Assembly (NCBI RefSeq): GCF_002502735.1
Contig: NZ_DAQC01000001.1
Location: forward strand, 241,229-305,228
DNA: 64,000 nt
Direction of reading: 5' to 3'
Source of the DNA: Methanoregula sp. UBA64
Lineage (GTDB): Archaea > Halobacteriota > Methanomicrobia > Methanomicrobiales > Methanospirillaceae
The notes beneath the pieces were generated by a model, which did not search any database, was not told the DNA's origin, and saw only the letters and a program-made list of their open reading frames with translations. The translations under genes were made by a program, and so were the position numbers. Of this stretch, positions 8,153-17,176 are shown one piece after another (position 1 is the stretch's first letter; each line of letters begins with the position of its first letter).

Positions 8153-9190
8153 ATGAAAGCCCCGCTGATTATATCAGGACATGCCCTGCTGGGCGAGGAT
8201 CTCGAAGCGCAGCCGGTCGATATCGTGATCGAACAGGGCCGGATAACGGCAATCGAGGATAATCCCCGCGCCCCCAATATCTGGATATGCCCCGCGTTTT
8301 TCAATGCCCATACCCATCTTGCGGATACCCTAGCCATGGACTGCGGGAGCACGGGGGATCTTGCAAGCCTTGTGACTCCCCCGAACGGCCTCAAGCACCG
8401 GCTTCTGGCGCAGGCATCTCATCAGGATCTTATCCGTGCCATGCGCAGATCCATGGAGGGTATGATACATGCAGGCACTGCAGGCTGTGCGGATTTCCGC
8501 GAGGGGGGAGAGCCGGGTGTCAGGGCACTTAATGAGGCCTCGGAAGGGCTGAAGTTTGACCCGGTGATCCTTGGCCGTGATGGGGGAGATGCGGTTGCCA
8601 ATGGCTTGGGCATCAGCAGTACCCGGGATATTCCGAATGTGGAAGAGCAGGTTGCTGCGGCAAAACGTGCAGGACGGCTCGTTGCATTCCATGCCGGGGA
8701 ACAGGACAGCGAGGATGTGGATGCCGCCCTTGCATTCGATCCCGACCTGATCGTCCACATGACCCATGCAACCACAAAACAGATCCGGGAATGTGCCGAC
8801 CGGCAGATTCCCATTGCGGTCTGCCCCCGTTCTAACTGGATCCTTGGCGTCACAGCATCTTCCCGCCAGCCCCCGGTTTCCCGAATGCTCCGGCTCGGGT
8901 GCAGGGTGCTGCTTGGTACGGACAACGTGATGTTCGTTCCCCCGGATCTGTTCTCTGAAATGGCCTTTACCGCGACCGTGTACCGTCTCGATCCCCTCAC
9001 CGTGCTCCGGTCTGCCATTGCGGGCTCAGCATTCACCGGGAATAGTTTTTTCATCCGTAAAGGTGGGCGCGCAACCCTTTTTACGCTCGATCCATCGCAA
9101 TCTGCGCTTGATTTCAGCCGCGATCCGGTAGCGTCCATTGTAAAACGGGCGCCGGTCGGCCAAATCAGGAACAACGTTTTTAATTTGTAA
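8153..9190 (+). CDS. Amidohydrolase-family protein (cytosine deaminase/chlorohydrolase-like)
   Basis: A metal-dependent hydrolase of 345 residues with a TIM-barrel amidohydrolase layout. Metal ligands are seen in NAHTHLAD, FHAGEQD and HMTHAT, with the catalytic Asp in LLGTDNVMF. The N-terminal beta-sandwich (IISGHALLGEDL...DIVIEQGRITAI) is typical of deaminases acting on heterocyclic bases. The substrate is unknown. ATG 8153 follows GGAGAG by about 13 nt; the upstream in-frame ATG at 8090 lies inside the divergent promoter and is rejected. The stop is followed by the universal stress gene. Confidence 0.88.
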   Translation: MKAPLIISGHALLGEDLEAQPVDIVIEQGRITAIEDNPRAPNIWICPAFFNAHTHLADTLAMDCGSTGDLASLVTPPNGLKHRLLAQASHQDLIRAMRRSMEGMIHAGTAGCADFREGGEPGVRALNEASEGLKFDPVILGRDGGDAVANGLGISSTRDIPNVEEQVAAAKRAGRLVAFHAGEQDSEDVDAALAFDPDLIVHMTHATTKQIRECADRQIPIAVCPRSNWILGVTASSRQPPVSRMLRLGCRVLLGTDNVMFVPPDLFSEMAFTATVYRLDPLTVLRSAIAGSAFTGNSFFIRKGGRATLFTLDPSQSALDFSRDPVASIVKRAPVGQIRNNVFNL

Positions 9191-9222
9191 ATTCAATAAA
9201 ATTGGCATGTTTGTTTTGGGTG

Positions 9223-9657
9223 ATGGCAGTGTTTACTAACATTCTTGTTGCTATCGATGGTTCAGAAGCAAGCGATCTGGCGCTGAAGCGGGCTGTCGAC
9301 GAGGCAAAGGTGTGGAATGCAAAGCTCCATGCCATTTATGTGGTAGAGACCGGCCTTTTCACATCTCTCCCGGCGGACAACACGGTCGAAATCATGTACC
9401 GTGTGCTCGAAACCGAGGGAAATGCAGTCCTTGAGAAGGCAAAGAAAGCTGCTGCAACCAGCGGGGTCGCACTTATCACCCATATGAAGCAGGGCCACGC
9501 AGGAACGGAAATAATTGGTCTTGCAGAACTGGAGAAGGCAGACCTGATCGTTGCCGGTTCCCATGGGAAAAGCCAGACCGACAAGCTGTTGATCGGAAGT
9601 GTCAGTACATACGTCACCGCCCACAGCCCGGTGACGACCATGGTGGTGAGATCATAA
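9223..9657 (+). CDS. Universal stress protein (UspA family)
   Basis: A 144-residue single Usp domain. The N-terminus FTNILVAIDGSEASDLAL and the C-terminal nucleotide-binding motif VAGSHGKSQTDKLLIGSVSTYV (G-2x-G-9x-G-S type) show that it belongs to the ATP-binding branch. ATG 9223 is chosen over the in-frame TTG at 9202. It lies 5 nt upstream of a four-CBS-domain gene. Usp/CBS pairing is common in archaea and suggests adenylate sensing, which is inference. Confidence 0.93.
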   Translation: MAVFTNILVAIDGSEASDLALKRAVDEAKVWNAKLHAIYVVETGLFTSLPADNTVEIMYRVLETEGNAVLEKAKKAAATSGVALITHMKQGHAGTEIIGLAELEKADLIVAGSHGKSQTDKLLIGSVSTYVTAHSPVTTMVVRS

Positions 9658-9662
9658 CCGAC

Positions 9663-10511
9663 ATGCTTGTTAAGGATTACATGACCGTGGACGTTGTCCA
9701 CGTCGATATCCCCGGTAACCGCGATGATGTCCTCAAGATCCTCAAGAGGACGGGCATTTCGGGAGTACCCGTACTGAAAAACAAGAAGCTTGTCGGTATT
9801 ATTACCCGGAAAGACCTTTTGAGGAAACCCGAAGAGACCCAGCTGGGCCTCCTGATGACCTCAAAACCTGTCACGATCGGGCCCGATGAGGATATCCGGA
9901 CCGCGGCAAAGCTTCTGGTCTCCCATCATATCCGGAGGCTGCCGGTTGTCGAAGATGGCAAGCTTATCGGCCTGCTCTCTGTTGCCGACCTCATCCATGC
10001 GATTGCCCAGCTGAAGATCAAGGAAGAGATCAAGGATGTCTATACCAGCAATACCTTTGCTCTCTGGGAAGAGACCCCCCTCCCGCTGGTGGGACGCGTC
10101 ATGGAGATCTCCGGTGTGGATGCCATTCCTATCCTGAACGCAGACAGCGTCCTTCTGGGTATCATCTCTGAACGCGACCTGATCCGGAATTCGAGTATCG
10201 AGGATTCCGTCGGGGTAAGCGATTTCTCGAACGGTACCGATGACGACGAGTGGACCTGGGAGAGCATCCGGGACAACCACACGATCAGCTTCGGGATCTC
10301 CCGGGTCCAGCTGCCCAACCGGCAGGTAAAACTCGCCATGGTCAAAAACGTAGTTGCCGTTCCGAAAAATGCCGAAGTCAGCGAATGTGCATTAAAGATG
10401 CGCAGATCCCGTGTTGATCAACTGCCAGTGGTAAACGGCGACAAGCGCCTGGTCGCAATGCTGTACGACCGGGAACTCATTCGTGTTCTTTGCAAAGAAG
10501 ACACCGAATGA
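9663..10511 (+). CDS. Four-CBS-domain protein
   Basis: A 282-residue protein built of four CBS motifs in two Bateman modules, with repeated segments such as VKDYMTVDVVHVD, GIITRKDLLRK, LLSVADLIHAI, GIISERDLIRN and VAMLYDRELIRVL. No catalytic domain is attached. CBS pairs bind adenine nucleotides. Stand-alone four-CBS proteins in other Euryarchaeota include a ribosome dimerisation factor (aRDF); whether this is its counterpart cannot be decided here. It follows uspA by 5 nt, so the two are probably cotranscribed. Confidence 0.9.
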   Translation: MLVKDYMTVDVVHVDIPGNRDDVLKILKRTGISGVPVLKNKKLVGIITRKDLLRKPEETQLGLLMTSKPVTIGPDEDIRTAAKLLVSHHIRRLPVVEDGKLIGLLSVADLIHAIAQLKIKEEIKDVYTSNTFALWEETPLPLVGRVMEISGVDAIPILNADSVLLGIISERDLIRNSSIEDSVGVSDFSNGTDDDEWTWESIRDNHTISFGISRVQLPNRQVKLAMVKNVVAVPKNAEVSECALKMRRSRVDQLPVVNGDKRLVAMLYDRELIRVLCKEDTE

Positions 10512-10595
10512 TAACCTTTAAATTTCCTGATATCCCCTAATACCATAAACGCTTTTAACATAATTTTTGGCGTTCATTTGTTTTTGAGGTGTAAT

Positions 10596-11237
10596 ATGCC
10601 TGAACAATACCCGGAGTCCATGAAAGGGACGACCACAGTTGGCCTGGTTTTTGCCGACGGGGTAATCCTCGCGACAGAAAAACGTGCAACCATGGGATAC
10701 CTGATTGCAAGCAAGCGTGCAAAAAAGGTATACCAGATCGCCGACCGCATTGGCATGACCATTGCGGGAGGTGTGGGTGATGCCCAGCAGCTGGCCCGGA
10801 TCATCACGGTCGAATGCAACCTGTACCAGATCCGCAGGTCCCGTGCGATCACCGTAGGTGCATCGTCTACCCTGCTCTCGAATTACCTAAACCAGAACCG
10901 GTATATGCCCTATTACGTCCAGCTCCTGGTGGGCGGAGTCGACGAGCACGGGCCGAGTGTCTATTCCGTCGATGCCCTTGGCGGGGCAACAAAAGAGAGC
11001 GATATTGTTTCCACGGGTTCAGGCTCCCCCATGGCATATGGTGTCCTTGAAGACCGGTACCATGCGGACATGACCGAGGACGAAGCAATCGAACTGGCGA
11101 TCCGGGCTCTCAAGTCCGCCATGAAACGGGATGCAGGATCCGGCGAAGGCGTACATGTCGTCGTTATAACAAAAGACAAGTTCCAGGAACTTGGCGAGGA
11201 CGACCTTAAAAAATATCTCCCAAAAATTTCTGCATAA
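10596..11237 (+). CDS. psmB: 20S proteasome subunit beta
   Basis: Catalytic subunit of the archaeal proteasome, 213 residues as a precursor. An 11-residue propeptide ending MKG precedes TTTVGLVFADGVILATEKRAT; autocatalytic cleavage would expose the nucleophilic Thr12. The catalytic Lys in EKRAT and the later SGSGSPMAYG and SAMKRDAGSGEG segments are conserved. ATG 10596 is preceded by GAGGTG at 5-nt spacing, which rules out the upstream in-frame codon at 10578. A T-run separates it from the aCPSF1 gene 23 nt downstream. Confidence 0.96.
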   Translation: MPEQYPESMKGTTTVGLVFADGVILATEKRATMGYLIASKRAKKVYQIADRIGMTIAGGVGDAQQLARIITVECNLYQIRRSRAITVGASSTLLSNYLNQNRYMPYYVQLLVGGVDEHGPSVYSVDALGGATKESDIVSTGSGSPMAYGVLEDRYHADMTEDEAIELAIRALKSAMKRDAGSGEGVHVVVITKDKFQELGEDDLKKYLPKISA

Positions 11238-11239
11238 TC

Positions 11240-11246
11240 TTTTTTT
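11240..11246 (+). terminator. T7 tract between psmB and the aCPSF1 gene
   Basis: Seven T in the 23-nt gap between the two genes. It is a possible partial termination or aCPSF1 processing site. The downstream gene has no obvious TATA box of its own in the gap, so read-through is expected. Confidence 0.3.
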
Positions 11247-11260
11247 AGGACGTTTGGAAC

Positions 11261-13177
11261 ATGTTAATCGAAGACCGGCTAAAAGAGCTTAAGGACAAGA
11301 TCAACGAGAAGGTGCCCGCAGGCATTACCGTACAGCAGGTGGAATTCGAAGGCCCGGAACTGGTTATCTACACCGATGACCCAAAGAAGTTTGCCGATGA
11401 AGCAGACCTGATCCGGGTTCTTGCGCGTGACCTGAGGAAAAGGATCGTTGTCCGCCCGACCATTCTCGAAGATCCCGAAAAGGCTGCCGTTGAGATACGG
11501 GCGGTTGTTCCTGAATCTTCCGGTATTACCGATATCTTTTTCGATGCAGATACCGGGGAAGTCCTCATTGAAGCGGAGAAACCCGGTGTTGTTATTGGCA
11601 AGAACGGTACTACGCTTCGCGATATCACCCGCCATATCGGCTGGACACCCAAGGTCGTCCGTACTCCCCCCATAGAGAGCAGCACGGTCAAGCAGGTCCG
11701 GCAGTACCTTCGTTCAGTCAACGAGGACCGCAAGCAGTTCCTGCGTACCATCGGCAGGAGGATCCACCGCGATATCGTTGCGCGTGACGAGACCGGCAAT
11801 GCCCTCAAGAAGGATCAGTGGGTTCGTGTCACTACGCTCGGCTGCTGCCGGGAAGTAGGGCGTGCAGCATTTCTCCTTACCACCCCGGACAGCCGGGTCC
11901 TCATCGATTGCGGGGAGAAACCGGACAATGCCGGGGGAACCCCCTACCTGTACGTACCGGAGATTCACCCCCTTGCCCAGCTCGATGCTGTTGTCCTTAC
12001 CCATGCCCACCTCGACCACTGTGCCCTCATCCCGCTCCTTTACAAGTACGGGTACGAAGGCCCGGTCTATTCCACCCCGCCCACCCGGGACCTTTCCGCA
12101 ATGCTCCAGCTGGACTATCTCGATGTCATCAACAAAGAAGGCCGGAAGATCCCCTACAGCTCAAACGAGGTCAAGACCTATATCCGGCATTCCATAACCC
12201 TCAATTACGGCAGCGTAACCGATATTGCCCCGGATATCAAGCTCACCTTCCATAATGCCGGCCATATCCTCGGCTCTGCCATTGCCCATTTCCATGTTGG
12301 CGACGGCCTGTACAACATCGCCTTTACCGGCGATTTCAACTACAGCAAGAGCCGTCTTTTTAACCCGGCAATCAACCAGTTCCCCCGGCTCGAAACGCTC
12401 TTCATGGAGAGCACGTACGGCGGCTCGAACGATTTCCAGCCAGCCCGGTCCGATGCGGAAGAAAAACTCTACGAGACCATCAACGCGGTGCTCTCGCGGG
12501 GCGGCAAGGTGATCATTCCGGCATTTGCAGTCGGCCGGTCGCAGGAAGTTATGCTCGCTCTGGAAGAGGGGATGCGCCTTGGCAAGATCCCGCAGGTCAA
12601 GATCTACATCGACGGCATGATCCGGGAAGCTACCGCGATCCACACGACCTACCCGGAGTACCTCAATACCGACCTGCGCAACCTCATATTCCGGGAAGGG
12701 CACAACCCGTTCCTTGCCGAATGCTTCCAGCAGGTCGATTCGTCCGAAGTCCGGGAAAAAGTAGTCAACGGCGACCCCTGCGTAATCATCTCGACAAGCG
12801 GGATGCTCAACGGCGGCCCGATCATGGAATACCTCTTAAGCCTCGCGGAAGACGAGAAGAACGCCCTTGTCTTTGTCGGATACCAGGCAGACGGCACGCT
12901 TGGCCGGCGCATCCAGAAAGGATGGCGCGAGGTGCCGATGGGACGCAAAGGTACGATCACCATCAACCTCGAGATCGTGACCGTTGACGGTTTCTCGGGT
13001 CACTCGGACCGCCGCCAGCTGATGAATTACATAGGCCAGATCCAGCCGCGGCCGGAAAAAATATTCTGCATCCACGGCGACGAGAACAATACCATCGATC
13101 TTGCCAGTTCCATCTACAAGCGGTACCATATCCAGACCCATTCCCCGATGAACCTGGAAACCTACCGCATGTGCTGA
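11261..13177 (+). CDS. Beta-CASP ribonuclease aCPSF1 (transcription termination factor)
   Basis: A 638-residue archaeal CPSF-type ribonuclease that cleaves nascent RNA at U-rich sites and drives genome-wide termination in methanogens. Order: two N-terminal KH-type domains (about 1-175; EAEKPGVVIGKNGTTLRDI contains the GxxG loop), a metallo-beta-lactamase core with HAHLDHC (about 247-253) and GDFNYSKSRLF, a beta-CASP domain, and the C-terminal metal ligand in GFSGHSDRRQL. Length and order match the family. It sits 23 nt after psmB and 4 nt before an MFS gene. Confidence 0.96.
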   Translation: MLIEDRLKELKDKINEKVPAGITVQQVEFEGPELVIYTDDPKKFADEADLIRVLARDLRKRIVVRPTILEDPEKAAVEIRAVVPESSGITDIFFDADTGEVLIEAEKPGVVIGKNGTTLRDITRHIGWTPKVVRTPPIESSTVKQVRQYLRSVNEDRKQFLRTIGRRIHRDIVARDETGNALKKDQWVRVTTLGCCREVGRAAFLLTTPDSRVLIDCGEKPDNAGGTPYLYVPEIHPLAQLDAVVLTHAHLDHCALIPLLYKYGYEGPVYSTPPTRDLSAMLQLDYLDVINKEGRKIPYSSNEVKTYIRHSITLNYGSVTDIAPDIKLTFHNAGHILGSAIAHFHVGDGLYNIAFTGDFNYSKSRLFNPAINQFPRLETLFMESTYGGSNDFQPARSDAEEKLYETINAVLSRGGKVIIPAFAVGRSQEVMLALEEGMRLGKIPQVKIYIDGMIREATAIHTTYPEYLNTDLRNLIFREGHNPFLAECFQQVDSSEVREKVVNGDPCVIISTSGMLNGGPIMEYLLSLAEDEKNALVFVGYQADGTLGRRIQKGWREVPMGRKGTITINLEIVTVDGFSGHSDRRQLMNYIGQIQPRPEKIFCIHGDENNTIDLASSIYKRYHIQTHSPMNLETYRMC

Positions 13178-13181
13178 TCCC

Positions 13182-14279
13182 ATGGCAGAATCACCGGTGC
13201 AGATCGCAATCGTGTGCCTTGGCATCTTTGCCACCATGGCGCTCTCGAATGCGATCGTCCCGGTGCTGCCGGCATTTGCCGGTACCTCCGCATGGCAGGG
13301 CGCAGTCTATGCTGCATATTTTTTTGGTGCCTTTGTCTCCACGCTTCCGGGAGGTCTTCTCACCGACCGTTACGGGACTCTGCCGGTCATGCGCACGGGA
13401 CTGGTCCTGACCTTACTCTCCGGTGCGTTTCTTTTTCTTGCCTCTTCTCCGGTCCTTGTTGTTGTCTGCCGGGCAGGTGAAGGAATTGGCACCGGTCTTT
13501 TTGTCGCATCTGCCCTTGCCTATGTCAATTCCCGGCCGGATCATGTCCGCATGAGCGGGTACTACATGGCGATGCTCAACCTCGGGCTGGTTCTTGGTCT
13601 TCTTCTCTCCGGCTGGCTTGCGGTGTATTTTTCATCACCGGTCGTTGGGATAGGTTTCTTTACCGTATGTACCGCCGTTGCGTTACTGGGGACCGCGGCT
13701 GCCGGCAGATCCGGGGATGTGCCGCGAAAAGAGCGGGATGCTGCCAGCGTCTTTTCGTTTATCCGCGGTAATCTCTGGCTCTGGTATTCGGCCGTTGTCC
13801 TTGTCGGGATCACCGGTGTTGCATCGTCCCTGTATCCGGACTACTCTAAAATTTCCCCGGACCTTGTTGGATTCTGGATCGCCGCCATGAGCGTCGCCAC
13901 CATTGTTACGGTCCTTGTGGCATCCCGGATCCGGCGTTTCAGCGGGAGGATTATCCTCGGGTCATCCCTCCTTATGGCAGGTGCGGTTCTGTTTATACCA
14001 GTTTCCCCGGTTGCCTTTGTCATCCTCGGTGCCCTTGCCGGCGTTGTTATGATCGCCCAGATGGCATTCCTGGCACAGGTTCCCGGCCGTCAGGGCCTTC
14101 TTATGGGCCTGTTCTCTACGGCCAGTTACCTCGGGATGGCCATCCTTCCCTTCCTTGCCGGAATCATCGCAGATTCTGCGGGATTTTTAATGGCATTTGC
14201 TTTTGCTGCAATCCTCGGACTGACCGTGGCAGTGGCCACGATCGGCGTGATGTCGTCATCATCCCCCTCGTCGGAATAA
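13182..14279 (+). CDS. Major facilitator superfamily transporter
   Basis: A 365-residue membrane protein with about 12 hydrophobic helices. The MFS A-like loop appears after helix 2 (PGGLLTDRYGTLPVMRTG), and a degenerate equivalent in the second half (ASRIRRFSGRIILG). N-terminal helices resemble drug/sugar carriers (YAAYFFGAFVSTLPGG). The substrate cannot be inferred. It begins 4 nt after the aCPSF1 stop codon and is probably cotranscribed with it. It is somewhat shorter than the usual 390-420 residues, with trimmed termini. Confidence 0.88.
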   Translation: MAESPVQIAIVCLGIFATMALSNAIVPVLPAFAGTSAWQGAVYAAYFFGAFVSTLPGGLLTDRYGTLPVMRTGLVLTLLSGAFLFLASSPVLVVVCRAGEGIGTGLFVASALAYVNSRPDHVRMSGYYMAMLNLGLVLGLLLSGWLAVYFSSPVVGIGFFTVCTAVALLGTAAAGRSGDVPRKERDAASVFSFIRGNLWLWYSAVVLVGITGVASSLYPDYSKISPDLVGFWIAAMSVATIVTVLVASRIRRFSGRIILGSSLLMAGAVLFIPVSPVAFVILGALAGVVMIAQMAFLAQVPGRQGLLMGLFSTASYLGMAILPFLAGIIADSAGFLMAFAFAAILGLTVAVATIGVMSSSSPSSE

Positions 14280-14334
14280 TCTGACGGGCTAAAAAAACAA
14301 TACATTCATCTGCGATAAAAGAGAATTTCCGGGT

Positions 14335-15327
14335 ATGCAGAAGAGCGCAAAGGTCGGTTTCCTCCTCATAATTATCCTTATTCTCGTACCTGCGGTAGCA
14401 GCAGAAGATCCCCTTGACTGGTATACGAAAGGCACGAATGCTGCCGCAGCGGGAAATTATGCGGATGCAGTTACGTATTACAACCATGCGCTCTCGCTTG
14501 ACCCCTCCTATGCACTGGCCCTGTCGGGTAAAGCCGTGGCCCTGAATGCGCTGGGACAGTACTCGAATGCACTCGATGCGGCAAACGCTGCCCTCGCAAT
14601 CCGGACGAGCTCCGATTCCCTCAATGCCCGGGCCTATGCGCTGTACAAACTCGGACGATACAATGAGGCAATTGCAGCGTATCTTAATGTGACCGCTCAG
14701 GGAACCCCGAACTCCAAAACCTATTGTATCCTTGCCGATTCGTATGCGAAGACCGGGAGCCCGGATGCAGCGATCAAAGCGTATGCCCAGTGTACAACCA
14801 TCGACCCCCATAATGCGGATACCTGGAACCAGATTGGCCTCATCTACATGTCGCAGCAGCAGTACAGCAATGCACTCGATGCATTCAACAAAGCTACCAA
14901 AGAGACAACTACAAATGCCGAGATCTGGAACAACAAGGGGAAGGCATATGCTGCGCTCGAACAGTACGATGACGCCGCCAATTGTTTCAAAGCGGCACTG
15001 TCACTCAGCCCGAATTATGCCGATGCACAGAGCAATCTGAATTCTGTACGAGGGAAAGGGCAGGTCTACCAGTATAATGTTACACCAACCGCTACGGAAG
15101 CCCCGTGGGTTCTTGGCGGGGTAAAGACCACGCCCCCGGTCACAATGGTATCTGTGGTCCAGACAACAGCAACGGTCCCGGAAACAACGTCTTCCGGTGC
15201 CGCTACCGCCACAGAAACACCGGTTGCAACCGCGACCACGTTTACTCCGCTCTCGCCGTTTTGTGCCCTTGCTGCATTTGTTGTGGCAGGTATTGCCTGT
15301 GCCGGTGCAAAGCGCTGGAGAAAATAA
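14335..15327 (+). CDS. Secreted/membrane-anchored TPR-repeat protein
   Basis: A 330-residue surface protein. An N-terminal signal helix (about 8-22, LLIIILILVPAVAAEDP) is followed by about six tetratricopeptide repeats (residues 30-235), visible as periodic A-x3-G-x-Y-x2-A patterns such as YADAVTYYNHALSLDPSYA and YDDAANCFKAALSLSPNYA. A Thr/Pro-rich linker (about 245-300) and a C-terminal helix with a basic tail (CAGAKRWRK) follow. Repeats would face outside the cell and mediate protein contacts; partners are unknown. Downstream is a T-run at about 15327. Confidence 0.85.
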   Translation: MQKSAKVGFLLIIILILVPAVAAEDPLDWYTKGTNAAAAGNYADAVTYYNHALSLDPSYALALSGKAVALNALGQYSNALDAANAALAIRTSSDSLNARAYALYKLGRYNEAIAAYLNVTAQGTPNSKTYCILADSYAKTGSPDAAIKAYAQCTTIDPHNADTWNQIGLIYMSQQQYSNALDAFNKATKETTTNAEIWNNKGKAYAALEQYDDAANCFKAALSLSPNYADAQSNLNSVRGKGQVYQYNVTPTATEAPWVLGGVKTTPPVTMVSVVQTTATVPETTSSGAATATETPVATATTFTPLSPFCALAAFVVAGIACAGAKRWRK

Positions 15328-15401
15328 TTTTTTCACATGCCAACGACATTTTTTATTGTCCGACCCGGGAATATCCCCCCACCCCCTCGGTCCAGGGATG
15401 G

Positions 15402-16583
15402 TTATGAAGTACTGTTTTTCGAACTGTAAGCCTCCAGGATGCCCCGGTAAATCCTGACGGCTTTTTCGAGGGATGTCACGGAGACTCGCTCATCGATCCC
15501 GTGCAGGGTCGAGATCTCCCCGGGGCCGTACTCTATGACATTGAACCCGGCCCGCCTCAGGTGGCGTGCATCGCTTGCCGCCCACTGGAGGATGGGAAAT
15601 ACCGCCCCGCCCCATACCTTCTCCACTTCACGGGAAACAATGGCGGTAAAATCTCCCTCCGGATCGGTGAGGGTGGGATCGCTTGTGGTATCGACGTTCA
15701 CCGTCCCGCTCGGTACATGCCCGTGGATTTCCCTGACAAGTTCCGGGATGCTGCATCCCCAGGGAATCCGCATCTCGAGGCCAAGTGAGCAGTGCCGGGC
15801 AATGATGTTGACCTTTTCGCCCCCGGCAATTACCCCGGGATTGAAGGTGATTCGTTCGAGAATCCTGTTTCCGTCCGGTATATGGAACTCATCGGAAAAC
15901 GCACCCGCGGATGCCGTGATGAGGTTTTGGAGGTTCCCGTCAAGGGGATACCTGCGATCAGAGAGACTTTTTACAAAGGTAAGAAATCCCATCGCTTCCA
16001 TGATCGCATTGACTCCCACGACCGGGTAGAGCGAACCGTGTCCCGGCGTCCCGGTAAAATCGACCGTAATGCGGCAGAGCCCCTTCTGGCCGATGCAGGG
16101 ATGGCGTGCCGGCGTGGGTTCGGCAATAAGACAATCGCAGGGGAAAAGCAGGTTCTCCCGGAGCAGGTGCCGGATCCCGTGGTCTCCCCCTGCCTCCTCG
16201 TCGCAGACAAACGCGAGATCGGCGGGTAGTTCCCGGCCTTCCTCTACCATGGAATCGCAGGCGGCAAGCATGGCCGCACACCCGCCCTTCATATCGGTCG
16301 CTCCCCTGCCCCAGACCGAGCCGTCTTCGATAACGCCCGCATAGGGAGGGTGTGTCCATCCATCCCCGGCCGGCACCACATCGACATGCCCGCAGAAAAG
16401 GAGCTTCTTTTTTGGATTTCTGGTGACCAGGTTAGAGCGGCCGCTGCCGGTATCAATGACCAGTGCCGGGATACCCCGGGCGTCTAAAAAGTCCCTGATA
16501 TACTCGATGACGTCCGCAGTATCCCCCGGGGGGTTCTCGCTTTTTATCGCAACGAGTGCTGCACAGAGCCGGCTGACATCCAT
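15402..16583 (-). CDS. M20-family metallodeacylase, DapE/ArgE-like
   Basis: A dizinc amidohydrolase of 393 residues. Metal-binding motifs: FCGHVDVVPAGDGWTHPP, WGRGATDMKGGCAA, CDEEAGGDHG and, near the C-terminus, STLHGIDERV; the catalytic Asp and Glu are present. The dimerisation domain begins around GLCRITVDFTGTPGHGS. This family includes succinyl-diaminopimelate desuccinylase and acetylornithine deacetylase. dapA and dapB are in the same window, but methanogens usually make lysine by the DapL route without acylation, so a DapE role is uncertain. It follows the unknown gene 16590-17099 by 6 nt. Confidence 0.85.
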   Translation of the reverse strand: MDVSRLCAALVAIKSENPPGDTADVIEYIRDFLDARGIPALVIDTGSGRSNLVTRNPKKKLLFCGHVDVVPAGDGWTHPPYAGVIEDGSVWGRGATDMKGGCAAMLAACDSMVEEGRELPADLAFVCDEEAGGDHGIRHLLRENLLFPCDCLIAEPTPARHPCIGQKGLCRITVDFTGTPGHGSLYPVVGVNAIMEAMGFLTFVKSLSDRRYPLDGNLQNLITASAGAFSDEFHIPDGNRILERITFNPGVIAGGEKVNIIARHCSLGLEMRIPWGCSIPELVREIHGHVPSGTVNVDTTSDPTLTDPEGDFTAIVSREVEKVWGGAVFPILQWAASDARHLRRAGFNVIEYGPGEISTLHGIDERVSVTSLEKAVRIYRGILEAYSSKNSTS

Positions 16584-16589
16584 GGTACT

Positions 16590-17099
16590 TCAGGCTTTAC
16601 AACCGGCAAGGAACGTTGTAAAAAGCCTTGACAGGGATGCGCCCTCGTACAGGCTCTTTAAGAATTCCTGCTCGAAAAATTCGTCAATGATGGCAGTAAG
16701 GACGTCCGGTGGGATCTGCTGGCGGCTGTCCGGGTCGAGAACGATCCGGAAACTGCGGTATTCCGCAGGATCCTCAGGGTCATACACCATCTGCCAGAGC
16801 GAGGGCAGCCGGGCAAACTTCTCCGGGTGTTTCTCCTTGAGCCAGACGATAAACGCGGGAAACTGCGCACGATCGCCTTTTTTCTCCTCATCAATCCGCC
16901 AGCGCATGTATTCGCCCCCGAGGATGTTTTTCGGGGACTGGTAGTTGAACGCATAGATGCTGCAGGTATAATCGATGTGGGCAATGGAATCGAGGAAATA
17001 AAAATACAGGGTCTTGTTAAAAAGCGAGGTATCGTGCAGGATCAGGGACTTTTCCCAGAGGTGCCTGAGGGTGGAGAGGTATTCGTTGTCCGTTGTCAT
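16590..17099 (-). CDS. Conserved hypothetical protein
   Basis: A soluble 169-residue protein that I do not recognise. It is rich in aromatic and charged residues (LFNKTLYFYFLDSIAHIDYTC, EYMRWRIDEEKKGDRAQFP), with no signal peptide, membrane helix or metal motif apart from scattered Cys. It is the first gene of a probable two-gene operon with the M20 deacylase (6-nt gap). It opens divergently from nothing obvious: moaA ends 77 nt upstream on the same strand. Confidence 0.7.
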   Translation of the reverse strand: MTTDNEYLSTLRHLWEKSLILHDTSLFNKTLYFYFLDSIAHIDYTCSIYAFNYQSPKNILGGEYMRWRIDEEKKGDRAQFPAFIVWLKEKHPEKFARLPSLWQMVYDPEDPAEYRSFRIVLDPDSRQQIPPDVLTAIIDEFFEQEFLKSLYEGASLSRLFTTFLAGCKA

Positions 17100-17176
17100 A
17101 CGGTTCTAGTGGATGCCGGAATTGTAAATATATTGTCATGTTCCCCAGAGGGGGTGCGAAAAAAAGGAAACGTGCC

